Below, piece after piece: positions 8,835 to 16,994 of a stretch of 53,239 nt of DNA. How positions within the stretch are numbered: the stretch's first letter is position 1; the number at the start of each line of letters is the position of its first letter. A program made the translations under genes and the position numbers. The DNA lies in assembly GCA_003451675.1 (NCBI GenBank), contig DMCY01000097.1, forward strand, positions 1 to 53,239. Direction: 5' to 3'. The DNA comes from Candidatus Atribacteria bacterium. Lineage in GTDB: Bacteria > Atribacterota > JS1 > SB-45 > 34-128. Below the pieces are notes generated by a model, which was not told where the DNA came from, did not search any database, and saw only the letters and a program-made list of their open reading frames with translations.

Positions 8835-10171
8835 AAAGTATGGAAAATTTTTTTAACCCTCATTCGGTGGCTATCTTTGCTTCAATGAAAGAAGGAAAGA
8901 CCGGATATGAAATAGTGAAGAATATGGTGGACGGAGGATTTAAGGGAGAAATTTACCCCATAAACCGTAACGGAGGCGAAATATTTGGTCAAAAAATTTA
9001 TCCAGAATTTAATGATTTAGATATTGATTTAGCTGTTATTGCTATTCCGGGGCAATTTATCCCTTCACTTTTAGAAGATTTGGGAAGTAAAGGAGTTAAG
9101 TCAGCAGTAATAATTTCTGCTGGTTTTTCTGAAGTAGGGAATATTAAGGAAGAAAAAGAAATAAAGAAGATAGCTAAAAAACATCAAATGAAAATAATAG
9201 GTCCGAACTGTGCGGGAATTATGAATACAGAATGTAATCTTTTTGCCAGTATTGAAGTTCGTGCCCTTCCGGGTGAAACTGCCTTTATCACCCAAAGTGG
9301 TGCTCTGGGCGGGGCAGTCTTAATGATGGCCGAAGAATTAGGTTTTGGTTTTTCTAAATTTGTAAGCTACGGGAATAGATGTGATGTAGACGAAGTAGAT
9401 TTAACTAAATATCTTGAAGATGATCCGCAGACTAAAGTTATTGCTCTCTACATTGAAGGATTAGAAGAAGGAAGAAGATTTTTAGCTCAAGTTAAAAAGG
9501 CCGTTCTTAAAAAACCGATTGTTGCTATTAAGGCGGGGAAGAGTAAAGCTGGTATGAGGGCAACTTCCTCTCATACCGGTTCTCTGGCAGGGGAAGACAA
9601 GATATATGATGCCGCTTTTAAGCAGGCCGGTATTTTACGAGTAGAAGGGGTAGAGGAGATGTTTGATTTATGCCGGGGCTTGATTCATTGCCCGAAAATC
9701 AAGGGGAATAAGATTGGAGTGATTACCAATTCAGGAGGACCTGCAGTGTTAACTACAGATAAATTAGAAGAATTGGGATTAGAAGTCCTTGAACCATCCG
9801 AAAGTTTAAAGAATAAACTAAAAGAAATTCTCCCTCCACATGTCTCCTTAGGAAATCCTTTTGACCTCCTGGCTTATGGGGGAGCAGAGTATTTTGTTAA
9901 AGTCAGTAAAACTATTGCCCCGGAATATGATGCCATAATTGCTATATTTGTTCCGACTGCTTCCATGGATTCTACAGAGATTGCCACCGCTTTAGGCAAA
10001 ATAAAAGAAGAGATAAAAATACCTGTATTTGCTAATTTTATGGCTGGCAGATTAGTAAAAGAGGCGATTGGAGAATTGAAAAAATACGGAATCCCCAATT
10101 ATGAAACCGGAGAAAGATGTGCTAAAGTAATTCAAAAGATAGTTTTACAAAGTTTGAAAAATAGTTGTTAA
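8831..10171 (+). CDS. ADP-forming acyl-CoA synthetase, alpha subunit (copy 1)
   Basis: A 446-residue CoA-binding/ligase subunit that with a beta (ATP-grasp) subunit converts acyl-CoA, ADP and phosphate to acid, CoA and ATP. The Rossmann CoA-binding domain is at 1-130 (PHSVAIFASMKEGKTGYEIVKNMV) and the phosphohistidine is His248 in SSHTGSLAG. It is coupled to iorB by a four-base overlap. Its natural partner just downstream (10182) is broken, so this subunit may pair with the intact beta subunit at 31348 or may be losing its role. Copy 2 is at 27385. Confidence 0.88.
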   Translation: MKSMENFFNPHSVAIFASMKEGKTGYEIVKNMVDGGFKGEIYPINRNGGEIFGQKIYPEFNDLDIDLAVIAIPGQFIPSLLEDLGSKGVKSAVIISAGFSEVGNIKEEKEIKKIAKKHQMKIIGPNCAGIMNTECNLFASIEVRALPGETAFITQSGALGGAVLMMAEELGFGFSKFVSYGNRCDVDEVDLTKYLEDDPQTKVIALYIEGLEEGRRFLAQVKKAVLKKPIVAIKAGKSKAGMRATSSHTGSLAGEDKIYDAAFKQAGILRVEGVEEMFDLCRGLIHCPKIKGNKIGVITNSGGPAVLTTDKLEELGLEVLEPSESLKNKLKEILPPHVSLGNPFDLLAYGGAEYFVKVSKTIAPEYDAIIAIFVPTASMDSTEIATALGKIKEEIKIPVFANFMAGRLVKEAIGELKKYGIPNYETGERCAKVIQKIVLQSLKNSC

Positions 10172-10181
10172 GGAGCAAGAG

Positions 10182-10593
10182 GTGCATAGAATTATTCGAA
10201 AGGCGAAAAAAGAAAAAAGGTCTTTGTTGGAGACAGAGGCAAAAGAATTGTTGAAGGAATATGGAATTCCTGTTCCTGATTTCAAATTAATAAAGAGTGA
10301 AGATGAAATTGCTGGGTTAGCCAAAGAAATAAATTTTCCTATAGTTCCTATAGTGATGAAAATTGTCTCTCCTGATATCATCCATAAAACAGATGCTGGA
10401 GGAGTAAAAGTAGGCATTAAGACTGAGAAGGAAGCCAGAATAGCTTATCAAGAAATTATTTTTGAGGCAAAAAAATATAATAAAAAGGCGAAAATTTCTG
10501 GAGTAATAGTCTATCTATCCCATGGTTCCTCAAGGGGAAGAGATTATTATCGGAATGATGAAAGATCCTCATTTTGGTCCGGTAATGATGTAC
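10182..10593 (+). pseudogene. Acyl-CoA synthetase beta subunit, frameshifted and truncated
   Basis: The first 100 or so codons read as the ATP-grasp beta subunit (LLETEAKELLKEYGIPVPDF, VMKIVSPDIIHKTDAGGVK). Near 10520 the frame is lost: the expected MVPQGEEIIIGMMKDPHFGP appears in a neighbouring frame over about 10521-10582. At about 10590 the family ends abruptly and the sequence continues as the tail of a different gene (see next entry). An intact homologue is at 31348-32037, 229 residues. GTG start, 10 bases after the alpha subunit. This is a broken gene, not a short functional one. Confidence 0.82.
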
Positions 10594-10813
10594 GTATTGC
10601 TATGGGTTCGATTGCCCCGACACCTCTTAGATTAATTAAGTAGAAGGATTTTTAAAAAATAAGAAAATAAATGATGAATTGATTGAGGAAGCCATAAAAA
10701 AGGTAAGAGAAGAAGTTAACCCTATCAGTGATATTCGAGCATCTGCTGAATATCGCCGATACATTTCCGGAATCTTATTCAAACGTGCATTTGAAAAGCT
10801 AATATCCTATTAG
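10594..10813 (+). pseudogene. Tail of a xanthine dehydrogenase FAD subunit (remnant)
   Basis: VRIAMGSIAPTPLRL at 10594-10638 matches IRIAVGSVAPIPLRL of the intact FAD subunit at 21052. After a one-base deletion near 10626 (ATTAAGTAGAAGG where ATTAAAGTAGAAGG is expected), the next frame continues with VEGFLKNKKINDELIEEAIK and NPISDIRASAEYRRYISG, again aligned with the intact protein, to a TAG at 10811. Only the last 70-75 residues remain. It is fused head-on to the broken acyl-CoA synthetase gene. Confidence 0.82.
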
Positions 10814-10835
10814 TATCTCGTATCTCGTAAAGAAG

Positions 10836-11240
10836 ATGGAAGATATAAAATTAAATAGAGCAAGTGATAAAAAAGTGGTAGACTTTTATTTGTCATACAA
10901 CCGTGTGGAAGGACAGATGGAGGGTAGTTCTATACAGGGAATAGGCTATGCATTATGTGAAGATTATGCTCTAAAAAAGGGAATTCCTCAAACTCCTTCT
11001 CTTGCCGAATACCTTATTCCTACGGCTGTCGATTCTCCGGAAGTTAAAACTATTATGATTGAATCAGGAGGCGGTTTGGGACCTTATGGAGCCAAAGGCA
11101 TAGGAGAGCCTTCATTTAATAATATTGTACAGGCCATCTTAGATGCTATTTATGATGCTACCGGAGTAAGAATAAAGCGATTACCTGCAACCCCGGAAAA
11201 AATAATAAGAGATTTAAAGAAAGATTTTTTTAAAAAGTAA
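10836..11240 (+). pseudogene. C-terminal fragment of a molybdopterin hydroxylase large subunit
   Basis: A 134-residue open frame. From residue 23 it matches the last 110 residues of the xanthine dehydrogenase molybdenum subunit at 22407: NRVEGQMEGSSIQGIGYAL against the intact GVEGQVEGGSLMGFGLAH, and GPYGAKGIGEPS against GPFGAKGVGEPP. The first 22 residues do not match and mark the deletion scar. The normal subunit is about 760 residues, so this fragment lacks most of the cofactor pocket. It follows the FAD-subunit remnant, preserving the gene order of a lost cluster. A short tandem GTATCTC GTATCTC lies just before it (10814-10827). Confidence 0.85.
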
Positions 11241-11308
11241 AAATATTATATCTGTTAAAAAGTATAGTTAGAGAAACTGAATTACTATCATAAATAAGGA
11301 TTATTTAA

Positions 11309-12118
11309 ATGTTAATCAGTGAAGCTTTAGATTTAAGAGAGAGAGCTTTTATATCTCTTGTAGGTGCGGGAGGGAAGAGTACTCTTTTTAATCGATTGGC
11401 AGAGGAACTGGCTCTTAAAAATAAACGAATAATCTTAACTACTACTACCAAATTGTTTAACTGGCAGTTAGCTCCTTTTGTAAAAAAAGGCAGATTAATT
11501 GAAGGCCACAATGAAGAGTCTGTTCGGGAATCTATTAAAAAATATTTTTCTCTTGAAAGTAAAGGAGGAAGATTAGCAGTCATAGAAGAGAAAATAGAGG
11601 ATAACGGAGAAGAAAAAGTATCCGGTCCACCTCCTGATTGGTTGGATAAGTGGTGGGAGGATAGAATGGCAGATTATTTTTTGGTAGAAGCCGATGGGGC
11701 GGCAGGAAGACCGGTAAAAGCTCCTGCTCCTCATGAGCCGGTAATACCTTTATCGACTACAGATTTAATCGGAGTAATTGGTATAGATGCTCTGGGTCTT
11801 TCTTTACAGGAAGAAAATGTTTTCCGTTCTGAGATTTTTTCCCGGCTAACCGGATTAAACTTAGGAGAAAAGGTTGGAGTAGAAATTTTAGCCTTTTTAA
11901 TTTGCCATCCTGAGGGTTTATTTAAAGAGGCTCCTCCGGGTTGCCGCTGTCATCTTTTTATTAATAAAGCAGAAGACTCCGGAGACCTAAAGATGGCTGA
12001 AGAATTAACTTTTGAAGTTTTAAAAATCTGTCACAGGGGAATTAGTGATATAATTATAGGAGCTGCTGGTCAGAATGAAGTGGTAGCTGAGGTAATCAGG
12101 AAGGTAAAAACGACATGA
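11309..12118 (+). CDS. yqeC: Selenium-dependent hydroxylase accessory protein YqeC
   Basis: A 269-residue P-loop-like protein with SLVGAGGKSTLFNRLAEEL near residue 15 and EADGAAGRPVKAPAPHEPVIP near residue 130, both typical of the YqeC family. In comparative genomics YqeC travels with YqeB and SelD and marks bacteria that put labile selenium into molybdenum hydroxylases; its biochemical role is not established. It starts a three-gene operon with mocA and yqeB joined by four-base overlaps. The presence of xanthine dehydrogenase genes and of selD in this same window fits well. Confidence 0.87.
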   Translation: MLISEALDLRERAFISLVGAGGKSTLFNRLAEELALKNKRIILTTTTKLFNWQLAPFVKKGRLIEGHNEESVRESIKKYFSLESKGGRLAVIEEKIEDNGEEKVSGPPPDWLDKWWEDRMADYFLVEADGAAGRPVKAPAPHEPVIPLSTTDLIGVIGIDALGLSLQEENVFRSEIFSRLTGLNLGEKVGVEILAFLICHPEGLFKEAPPGCRCHLFINKAEDSGDLKMAEELTFEVLKICHRGISDIIIGAAGQNEVVAEVIRKVKTT

Positions 12119-12729
12119 TTTACGGAATAATTTTAGCGGCAGGGGAAGGCAAAAGGATGGGGAAAGTAAAATTAACTCTTCCTCTGGGTAATAAGAAACT
12201 GATAGAATGGGTATTAGAAGCAGCCAAATTATCTTCTTTGGATAAAATAATTTTAGTGGTCCGTCCGAAAGATGAGGAAATATCTAAAATAGGTAAAAAA
12301 TGGGGAGCAGAGATCGTTCTTAATCCTGATTTTTACAAAGGAATGAGTACTACAATTCAGAAAGCGCTGCTAAGAGTAGATCCTCAAGAAGTAGAAGGAT
12401 TTTTTCTTATTTTAGGTGATCAACCTTTAATTAGTTCTATAATTATAAATAAGTTGATGAAATCTTTTTCTCCGGGTAAAGGGGAAATAGTTGTACCTTA
12501 TTATGAGGATAGACGAGGGAATCCCGTTCTTTTTGATATATATTGGAAAAACGAGTTGATGGCTATAACTGGTGATGTGGGAGGGAGAATTTTAATTAAA
12601 GCCCATCCCGAGAAGGTTAAAAGAATAAATATTTCAGATAAGGCAATTTTATTTGATATTGATCAAGAAAAAGATTATTTAAAAGCCCAGATGTATTTAA
12701 AATTCCTACAAAATAGAAAGGAAAATTGA
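12115..12729 (+). CDS. mocA: Molybdenum cofactor nucleotidyltransferase, MocA family
   Basis: A 204-residue nucleotidyltransferase. The N-terminal IILAAGEGKRMGKVKLTLPLG is the NTP-binding loop of the MobA/MocA/IspD fold, and LILGDQPLI carries the metal-binding Asp. MocA enzymes attach CMP to molybdopterin to make the cytosine dinucleotide cofactor used by xanthine-dehydrogenase-type hydroxylases. Position between yqeC and yqeB, with coupled overlaps on both sides, supports a role in maturing the hydroxylase at 21052-24689. A MobA-like GTP preference cannot be ruled out. Confidence 0.85.
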   Translation: MIYGIILAAGEGKRMGKVKLTLPLGNKKLIEWVLEAAKLSSLDKIILVVRPKDEEISKIGKKWGAEIVLNPDFYKGMSTTIQKALLRVDPQEVEGFFLILGDQPLISSIIINKLMKSFSPGKGEIVVPYYEDRRGNPVLFDIYWKNELMAITGDVGGRILIKAHPEKVKRINISDKAILFDIDQEKDYLKAQMYLKFLQNRKEN

Positions 12730-13529
12730 AATTGAATAATATATTAGTAGTGATTCGCGGAGGCGGAGATTTAGCTACGGGAGTAGCAGTAAGGCTTTTT
12801 CGAGCTGGTTTTAAAATTATTATTTTAGAAATAGAGCGTCCCACAGTTATTCGTTTACCGCTTTCTTTTGCCCGAACTGTTTATGAGAACAAAGCTGTTA
12901 TTGAAGGTATAGAGGGAGTACTGGTTTCTTCCTACGGAAAAGTGAAAAATATTATTAATCAGAGGAAAATAGCAGTTTTGGTAGACCCGGATGGAAGTTA
13001 CATTGATAAATTTAATCCAACTGTTTTAGTAGATGCTATTTTGGCAAAACGTAACCTAGGAACCAGGAAAGAGCAGGCACCTTTAGTAATTGGCTTAGGC
13101 CCTGGTTTTGCCGCAGGGGAAGATGTTGATGTGGTGATAGAAACTATGAGAGGACATAACCTGGGGAGGCTTTACTATCAGGGACAGGCAGCCCCGGATA
13201 CCGGTGTGCCCGGAGAAGTTGGGGGAGAATCTATAAGAAGGTTGTTACGAGCCCCGGCTGAAGGTGAAATCACACTTTTACATAGTATTGGCGACATGGT
13301 TGAGGTAGGAGAGGTAATTGCAGAGGTGGAGGGATTTCCTTTAAAAGCAGAAATATCAGGAGTTCTGCGGGGGTTAATCTATCCTCAAAGTTGGGTTACC
13401 AGAGGTATGAAAGTTGGAGATATTGATCCTCGAGGGATAAGAGAATACTGCTTTACTGTTTCTGATAAAGCCCGCTCTATAGGAGGGGCAGTTTTAGAGG
13501 CAATCTGTGCCTATTTAAATAAAAAGTAA
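12726..13529 (+). CDS. yqeB: Selenium-dependent molybdenum hydroxylase system protein YqeB
   Basis: A 267-residue protein with an N-terminal nucleotide-binding motif VIRGGGDLATGVAVRLFRAGF and the family segment VIGLGPGFAAGEDVDVVIETMRG, followed by YQGQAAPDTGVPGEVGGES. YqeB is the best genomic marker for selenium-dependent molybdenum hydroxylases; its exact reaction is unknown. TTG start overlapping the mocA stop. Last gene of the yqeC-mocA-yqeB operon. With SelD at 44257 it suggests that the xanthine dehydrogenase here carries a labile selenium ligand. Confidence 0.85.
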   Translation: MKLNNILVVIRGGGDLATGVAVRLFRAGFKIIILEIERPTVIRLPLSFARTVYENKAVIEGIEGVLVSSYGKVKNIINQRKIAVLVDPDGSYIDKFNPTVLVDAILAKRNLGTRKEQAPLVIGLGPGFAAGEDVDVVIETMRGHNLGRLYYQGQAAPDTGVPGEVGGESIRRLLRAPAEGEITLLHSIGDMVEVGEVIAEVEGFPLKAEISGVLRGLIYPQSWVTRGMKVGDIDPRGIREYCFTVSDKARSIGGAVLEAICAYLNKK

Positions 13530-13944
13530 TCAGAAAAAATTATTTTACAGAAGTTTAATTAATCTTGAAAAATTCTAAAGTAATATTGTATACTTTAAAA
13601 AAGAATGTTCATACTAAAATTTTAGCATAGTATTTTATAATCCTAAGGAAAAGGTATTTTTTTTGTATGTCGTTATATTTATATAAGCATAACGATGGTG
13701 AAATGAAATTTTACCAAAGGAGGGAAAGGTTAAAAATATAAATTAAGTACTATATGGATTCTATTTTTTTATTTGTAGAGATTAACCTCATTCGTTAAGA
13801 GAAGATTAGTATAGTAATTGAATTTAATAATCCTCATTTTACCTATCAATATCCACTCATGTTATTTTGGCCTACTAAAGAAGAAGATTTAAATATAAAT
13901 TAATGGTCTGCAATGAAATTACAAGAAAATTACCAAAAAAGTAT
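13530..13944. other. Noncoding gap before the FCD regulator
   Basis: About 415 AT-rich bases without a supported gene. AAAGTA near 13577 and TACTTT near 13591 are an inverted pair, and CGTTAT and ATAACG near 13673-13695 form another weak one. A short open stretch ending near 13904 (reading IVIEFNNPHFTYQYPLMLFW) has no start and could be a gene relic. I see no terminator or RNA gene. Confidence 0.4.
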
Positions 13945-13998
13945 TTGACAAATTATAAATTGGTATAGTAATATTATAATAAATATTGGTCAGACCAA
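13945..13998 (+). promoter_or_regulatory. Promoter and FCD-type operator for the regulator gene
   Basis: TTGACA at 13945-13950 is followed by an AT-rich stretch with several possible -10 hexamers (TATAAT at 13975-13980 is spaced too far for a standard pair). A perfect palindrome TTGGTCAGACCAA lies at 13986-13998, 38 bases before the start of the FCD/GntR regulator. It matches the TGGTC-N-GACCA type bound by FadR/PdhR-like proteins, so autorepression is likely. Confidence 0.65.
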
Positions 13999-14035
13999 CT
14001 GATATTCTGACAATATACAATAAAGAGAATAAATT

Positions 14036-14758
14036 ATGTTTAAAAAAGTTAAAAATCAAAAGTTATATTTACAGATAGTAGATCAAATTCGTAATCTGAT
14101 AGCCAATGGTAGATTGAAGGCTGGCGATAAACTTCCACCAGAGAGGGTGCTTGCTGAAAAATTTGGTGCAAGCCGAGCATCTATTCGAGAAGCAATGAGT
14201 GCACTTGAAATACTCGGATTAATTAAAAGTAAAAGTAGCCAAGGAAATTTCATTAAAGTAAGTGTATCAGATGCATCAATAGATGGTGAGCTACTTAAAG
14301 AACTCCTTAAAAATCATAGTCCTTTTGAAGTTTTTGAAGCAAGGCATAAAATAGAGCCAGTTTTAGCAGCTCTTGCTGCAGAGAGAAGAACAGATGAGGA
14401 CATAAAAAAACTTAACACATGCTTAGTAAGGCTTAATGCTTTGGGTATACAAATAGAATGTGATCTAAAGAATGCTGAGAGTTATATGGAAGAAGACCGC
14501 AGATATCATCTGTTAATTGCTCGAAGTGCGCATAATTCTGTATTATTTACTGTATATTCTGGTGTAAATCTTATGCTTAAAGAAAAACATTGGAAAGTTT
14601 TAAAAAAGAAAGCTATATTAAAAGAAAGTAATATTAAAAAATTCGAAAAAGAACACACAGAAATATTCAATGCAATTTATAACAGTAATCCTGAACTTGC
14701 GAATCTTAAAATGCAAGAACATATGATAGGCATCCAGAAAGATATGTTTGATAATTAA
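14036..14758 (+). CDS. GntR-family regulator, FCD (FadR) subfamily
   Basis: A 240-residue regulator. Residues 8-75 are the winged helix of GntR proteins (LYLQIVDQIRNLIANGRLKAGDKLPPE, then RASIREAMSALEILGLI). Residues 95-235 are an FCD ligand-binding domain, with FEARHKIEPVLAALAAERRT and a late HTEIFNAI holding likely metal-binding His. Such proteins sense organic acids and repress catabolic operons. A perfect TTGGTC/GACCAA operator sits in its own promoter. The next gene is hyuA, 166 bases away in the same direction, so the regulator probably controls the hydantoinase-to-iorB run, although I see no second operator before hyuA. Confidence 0.87.
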   Translation: MFKKVKNQKLYLQIVDQIRNLIANGRLKAGDKLPPERVLAEKFGASRASIREAMSALEILGLIKSKSSQGNFIKVSVSDASIDGELLKELLKNHSPFEVFEARHKIEPVLAALAAERRTDEDIKKLNTCLVRLNALGIQIECDLKNAESYMEEDRRYHLLIARSAHNSVLFTVYSGVNLMLKEKHWKVLKKKAILKESNIKKFEKEHTEIFNAIYNSNPELANLKMQEHMIGIQKDMFDN

Positions 14759-14924
14759 ATAATATTATATCTTCTGTAAATTAATAAAAAGAAGTTATTA
14801 TATAAGGGAAAAGTAATTTGATGGAAAAATATGTAATTAGTTTTATTTTTTATTAAGAATAAAAAATTCATTAGAATATCGAATCAAAATTAAAACTATT
14901 ATATTTAAAAAAGGGGAGATTGTT

Positions 14925-16994
14925 ATGAATTTTAGAGTAGGGGTGGATATTGGAGGAACATTCACGGATTGTGTTGTAATTGATAAAAAAGGAGTAATTT
15001 ATGCTTTTAAGGAACTATCTACTCCGAAAGATCCATCTATAGGTCTATATAATGTAATCCATAAGGCTGCAGAATACTTTGGAAAAACTTTAAATGAATT
15101 CCTTGGTGAAGTTGATTTATTTTCACATGGAACTACAGTTGCGACTAATACCCTTCTTACTAAAACTGGAGCGAGAACAGGTTTGATATTGACAAAGGGT
15201 TTTAGAGATACATTGGAGATGAGAAGGGCGCATAAAGAGAATATATGGGATCTTTATCTTCCAATTCCTCCTCCCCTTGTACCAAGGTACTTAAGATTAG
15301 GAGTAAGGGAAAGAGTTAATTGTAAAGGGGAAATAATAAAACCTCTTATAAAAGAAGATGTTAAAAAAATATGTGAAAAATTTAAAAAAGAAAAAATTGA
15401 AGCTGTGGCGATTTGTACTTTATTTTCTTATCTGAATGATAAACACGAAAAACAGATAAGAGAAATAGTGCAAAGAGAATTGCCCAATTCTTTCATATCA
15501 ATTTCTTCTGAAGTACTCCCTCAAATACGTGAATACGAAAGGATGTCAACTACTGTTGCCAATGCTTATGTTGGACCTAAATTAATTGTATATCTTTCAA
15601 ATCTGGAAAAGAAATTAAAAAGTGATGGATTATCTCGACCCTTTTATGTTACTGCCTCAAATGGAGGGGTTATGACTTCGATTACCGCAATAAGACATGC
15701 CTCCGCCACTTTGCTATCCGGACCTGCTGCAGGAGCGGTTGGTGCTATATTCTTTTCCAATATTTTAAAAAGAGATAAAGTAATCCTTATGGATATGGGT
15801 GGCACTTCTTTTGATGTTACCCTTATTAATAATGGGAAAGTAATTTTAACTATGGAAGGGGAAATTGCTGGTTACCGAATAGCTAAACCAATGATTAATA
15901 TAAATACCATTGGTGCAGGTGGCGGATCAGTTGCTTGGATAGATAAGGGGGGGATGCTAAGGGTAGGTCCAAAATCAGCAGGTTCTGATCCCGGGCCGGT
16001 TTGTTATGATATAGGTGGGACAGAACCTACAGTAACAGATGCCAATCTAATTTTAGGTTATTTGAATAGAGAATACTTCCTGGGGGGAGAAATGAAAGTC
16101 AATTACCTTAAGACTTATAATACTATTGAAGAAAAAGTTGCAAAACCCTTAGGGATGAGTATAGAAGAGGCAGCATTTGGAATTTACAAAATAATTAACC
16201 AAAACATGGCCGATGCTACGAAAGTAGTATCTGTACAGAGAGGACACGATCCCCGTGAGTATTCACTTATAAGTGCAGGTGGGGCTTGTTCTATTCATGC
16301 TTGTAAAATTGCAGAGGAAATTGGTGCTGCGGAAGTAATAGTCCCACAAGCTGCTTCAGTATTTTGTGCATTGGGAATGTTAGAAACAGATATCAGATTG
16401 GATAACGTAAATAGTTATAGAGCTTTTATTCCGGGTATAAATCTTGATGAATTTAATAAGGTTATCAATGAAGCAGAAAAGAGAGCACTTAAAGAACTTT
16501 TTGAAGAAGGAGTAGAAAAAGAAAGAGCTTCCCTTTTAAGATTTTTAGATATTAGATATGTAGGTCAGCATCACGAAGTTACTGTGGAAATTCCCAATAA
16601 TTGCAATATGGAAGAAGAACATTTAAATGAAATTGCAGAGAGTTTTCATAAGGCACATAAAAGACTTTATACTTATTCTACCCCCGAGACCCCATTAGAA
16701 ATAATTAATTTAAGAATTACAGCAGTAGGGCATGTGGATAAAACTGGTTTACAAGAAAAACAAATAGAAGAAAAAGACCCATCTTATGCCTTTAAAAATA
16801 AAAGAAAGATATATTTTGAAGAATATACAAAATTTATAGATACCCCTATCTACGATAGGGAAAAATTAAAGCCTGGAAATTTAATCGAAGGACCCGCTGT
16901 AATAGAAGAAAGAATTACCACTATTATAGTTCACCCAAATTGGAATGCCCGTGTTGACGGTTTTAATAACATTATTATGGAGGTAAAGAAATGA
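14925..16994 (+). CDS. hyuA: Hydantoinase/oxoprolinase family subunit A (ATP-dependent)
   Basis: A 689-residue ATP-using subunit of the hydantoinase/5-oxoprolinase/acetone carboxylase family. RVGVDIGGTFTDCVVID at the N-terminus and LMDMGGTSFDVTLI near residue 290 are the two actin-like phosphate-binding loops; LFSHGTTVATNTLL near residue 65 is also characteristic. With HyuB it would cleave a cyclic amide such as a hydantoin using ATP, or carboxylate a ketone. ATG start with AAAGGGGAG upstream; the stop overlaps hyuB by four bases. Its position before a carbamoyltransferase and a molybdenum hydroxylase favours ring opening of an N-heterocycle, but the substrate is not known. Confidence 0.88.
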   Translation: MNFRVGVDIGGTFTDCVVIDKKGVIYAFKELSTPKDPSIGLYNVIHKAAEYFGKTLNEFLGEVDLFSHGTTVATNTLLTKTGARTGLILTKGFRDTLEMRRAHKENIWDLYLPIPPPLVPRYLRLGVRERVNCKGEIIKPLIKEDVKKICEKFKKEKIEAVAICTLFSYLNDKHEKQIREIVQRELPNSFISISSEVLPQIREYERMSTTVANAYVGPKLIVYLSNLEKKLKSDGLSRPFYVTASNGGVMTSITAIRHASATLLSGPAAGAVGAIFFSNILKRDKVILMDMGGTSFDVTLINNGKVILTMEGEIAGYRIAKPMININTIGAGGGSVAWIDKGGMLRVGPKSAGSDPGPVCYDIGGTEPTVTDANLILGYLNREYFLGGEMKVNYLKTYNTIEEKVAKPLGMSIEEAAFGIYKIINQNMADATKVVSVQRGHDPREYSLISAGGACSIHACKIAEEIGAAEVIVPQAASVFCALGMLETDIRLDNVNSYRAFIPGINLDEFNKVINEAEKRALKELFEEGVEKERASLLRFLDIRYVGQHHEVTVEIPNNCNMEEEHLNEIAESFHKAHKRLYTYSTPETPLEIINLRITAVGHVDKTGLQEKQIEEKDPSYAFKNKRKIYFEEYTKFIDTPIYDREKLKPGNLIEGPAVIEERITTIIVHPNWNARVDGFNNIIMEVKK

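Noticed and set aside
10627..10629. TAG in the FAD-subunit remnant as pyrrolysine
   Set aside because: A one-base frameshift restores the homology in the next frame, and the fragment is truncated anyway.
10182..10643. A genuine 153-residue short acyl-CoA synthetase
   Set aside because: The C-terminal third is out of frame and then belongs to another gene family, so the frame is a chance joining of remnants.
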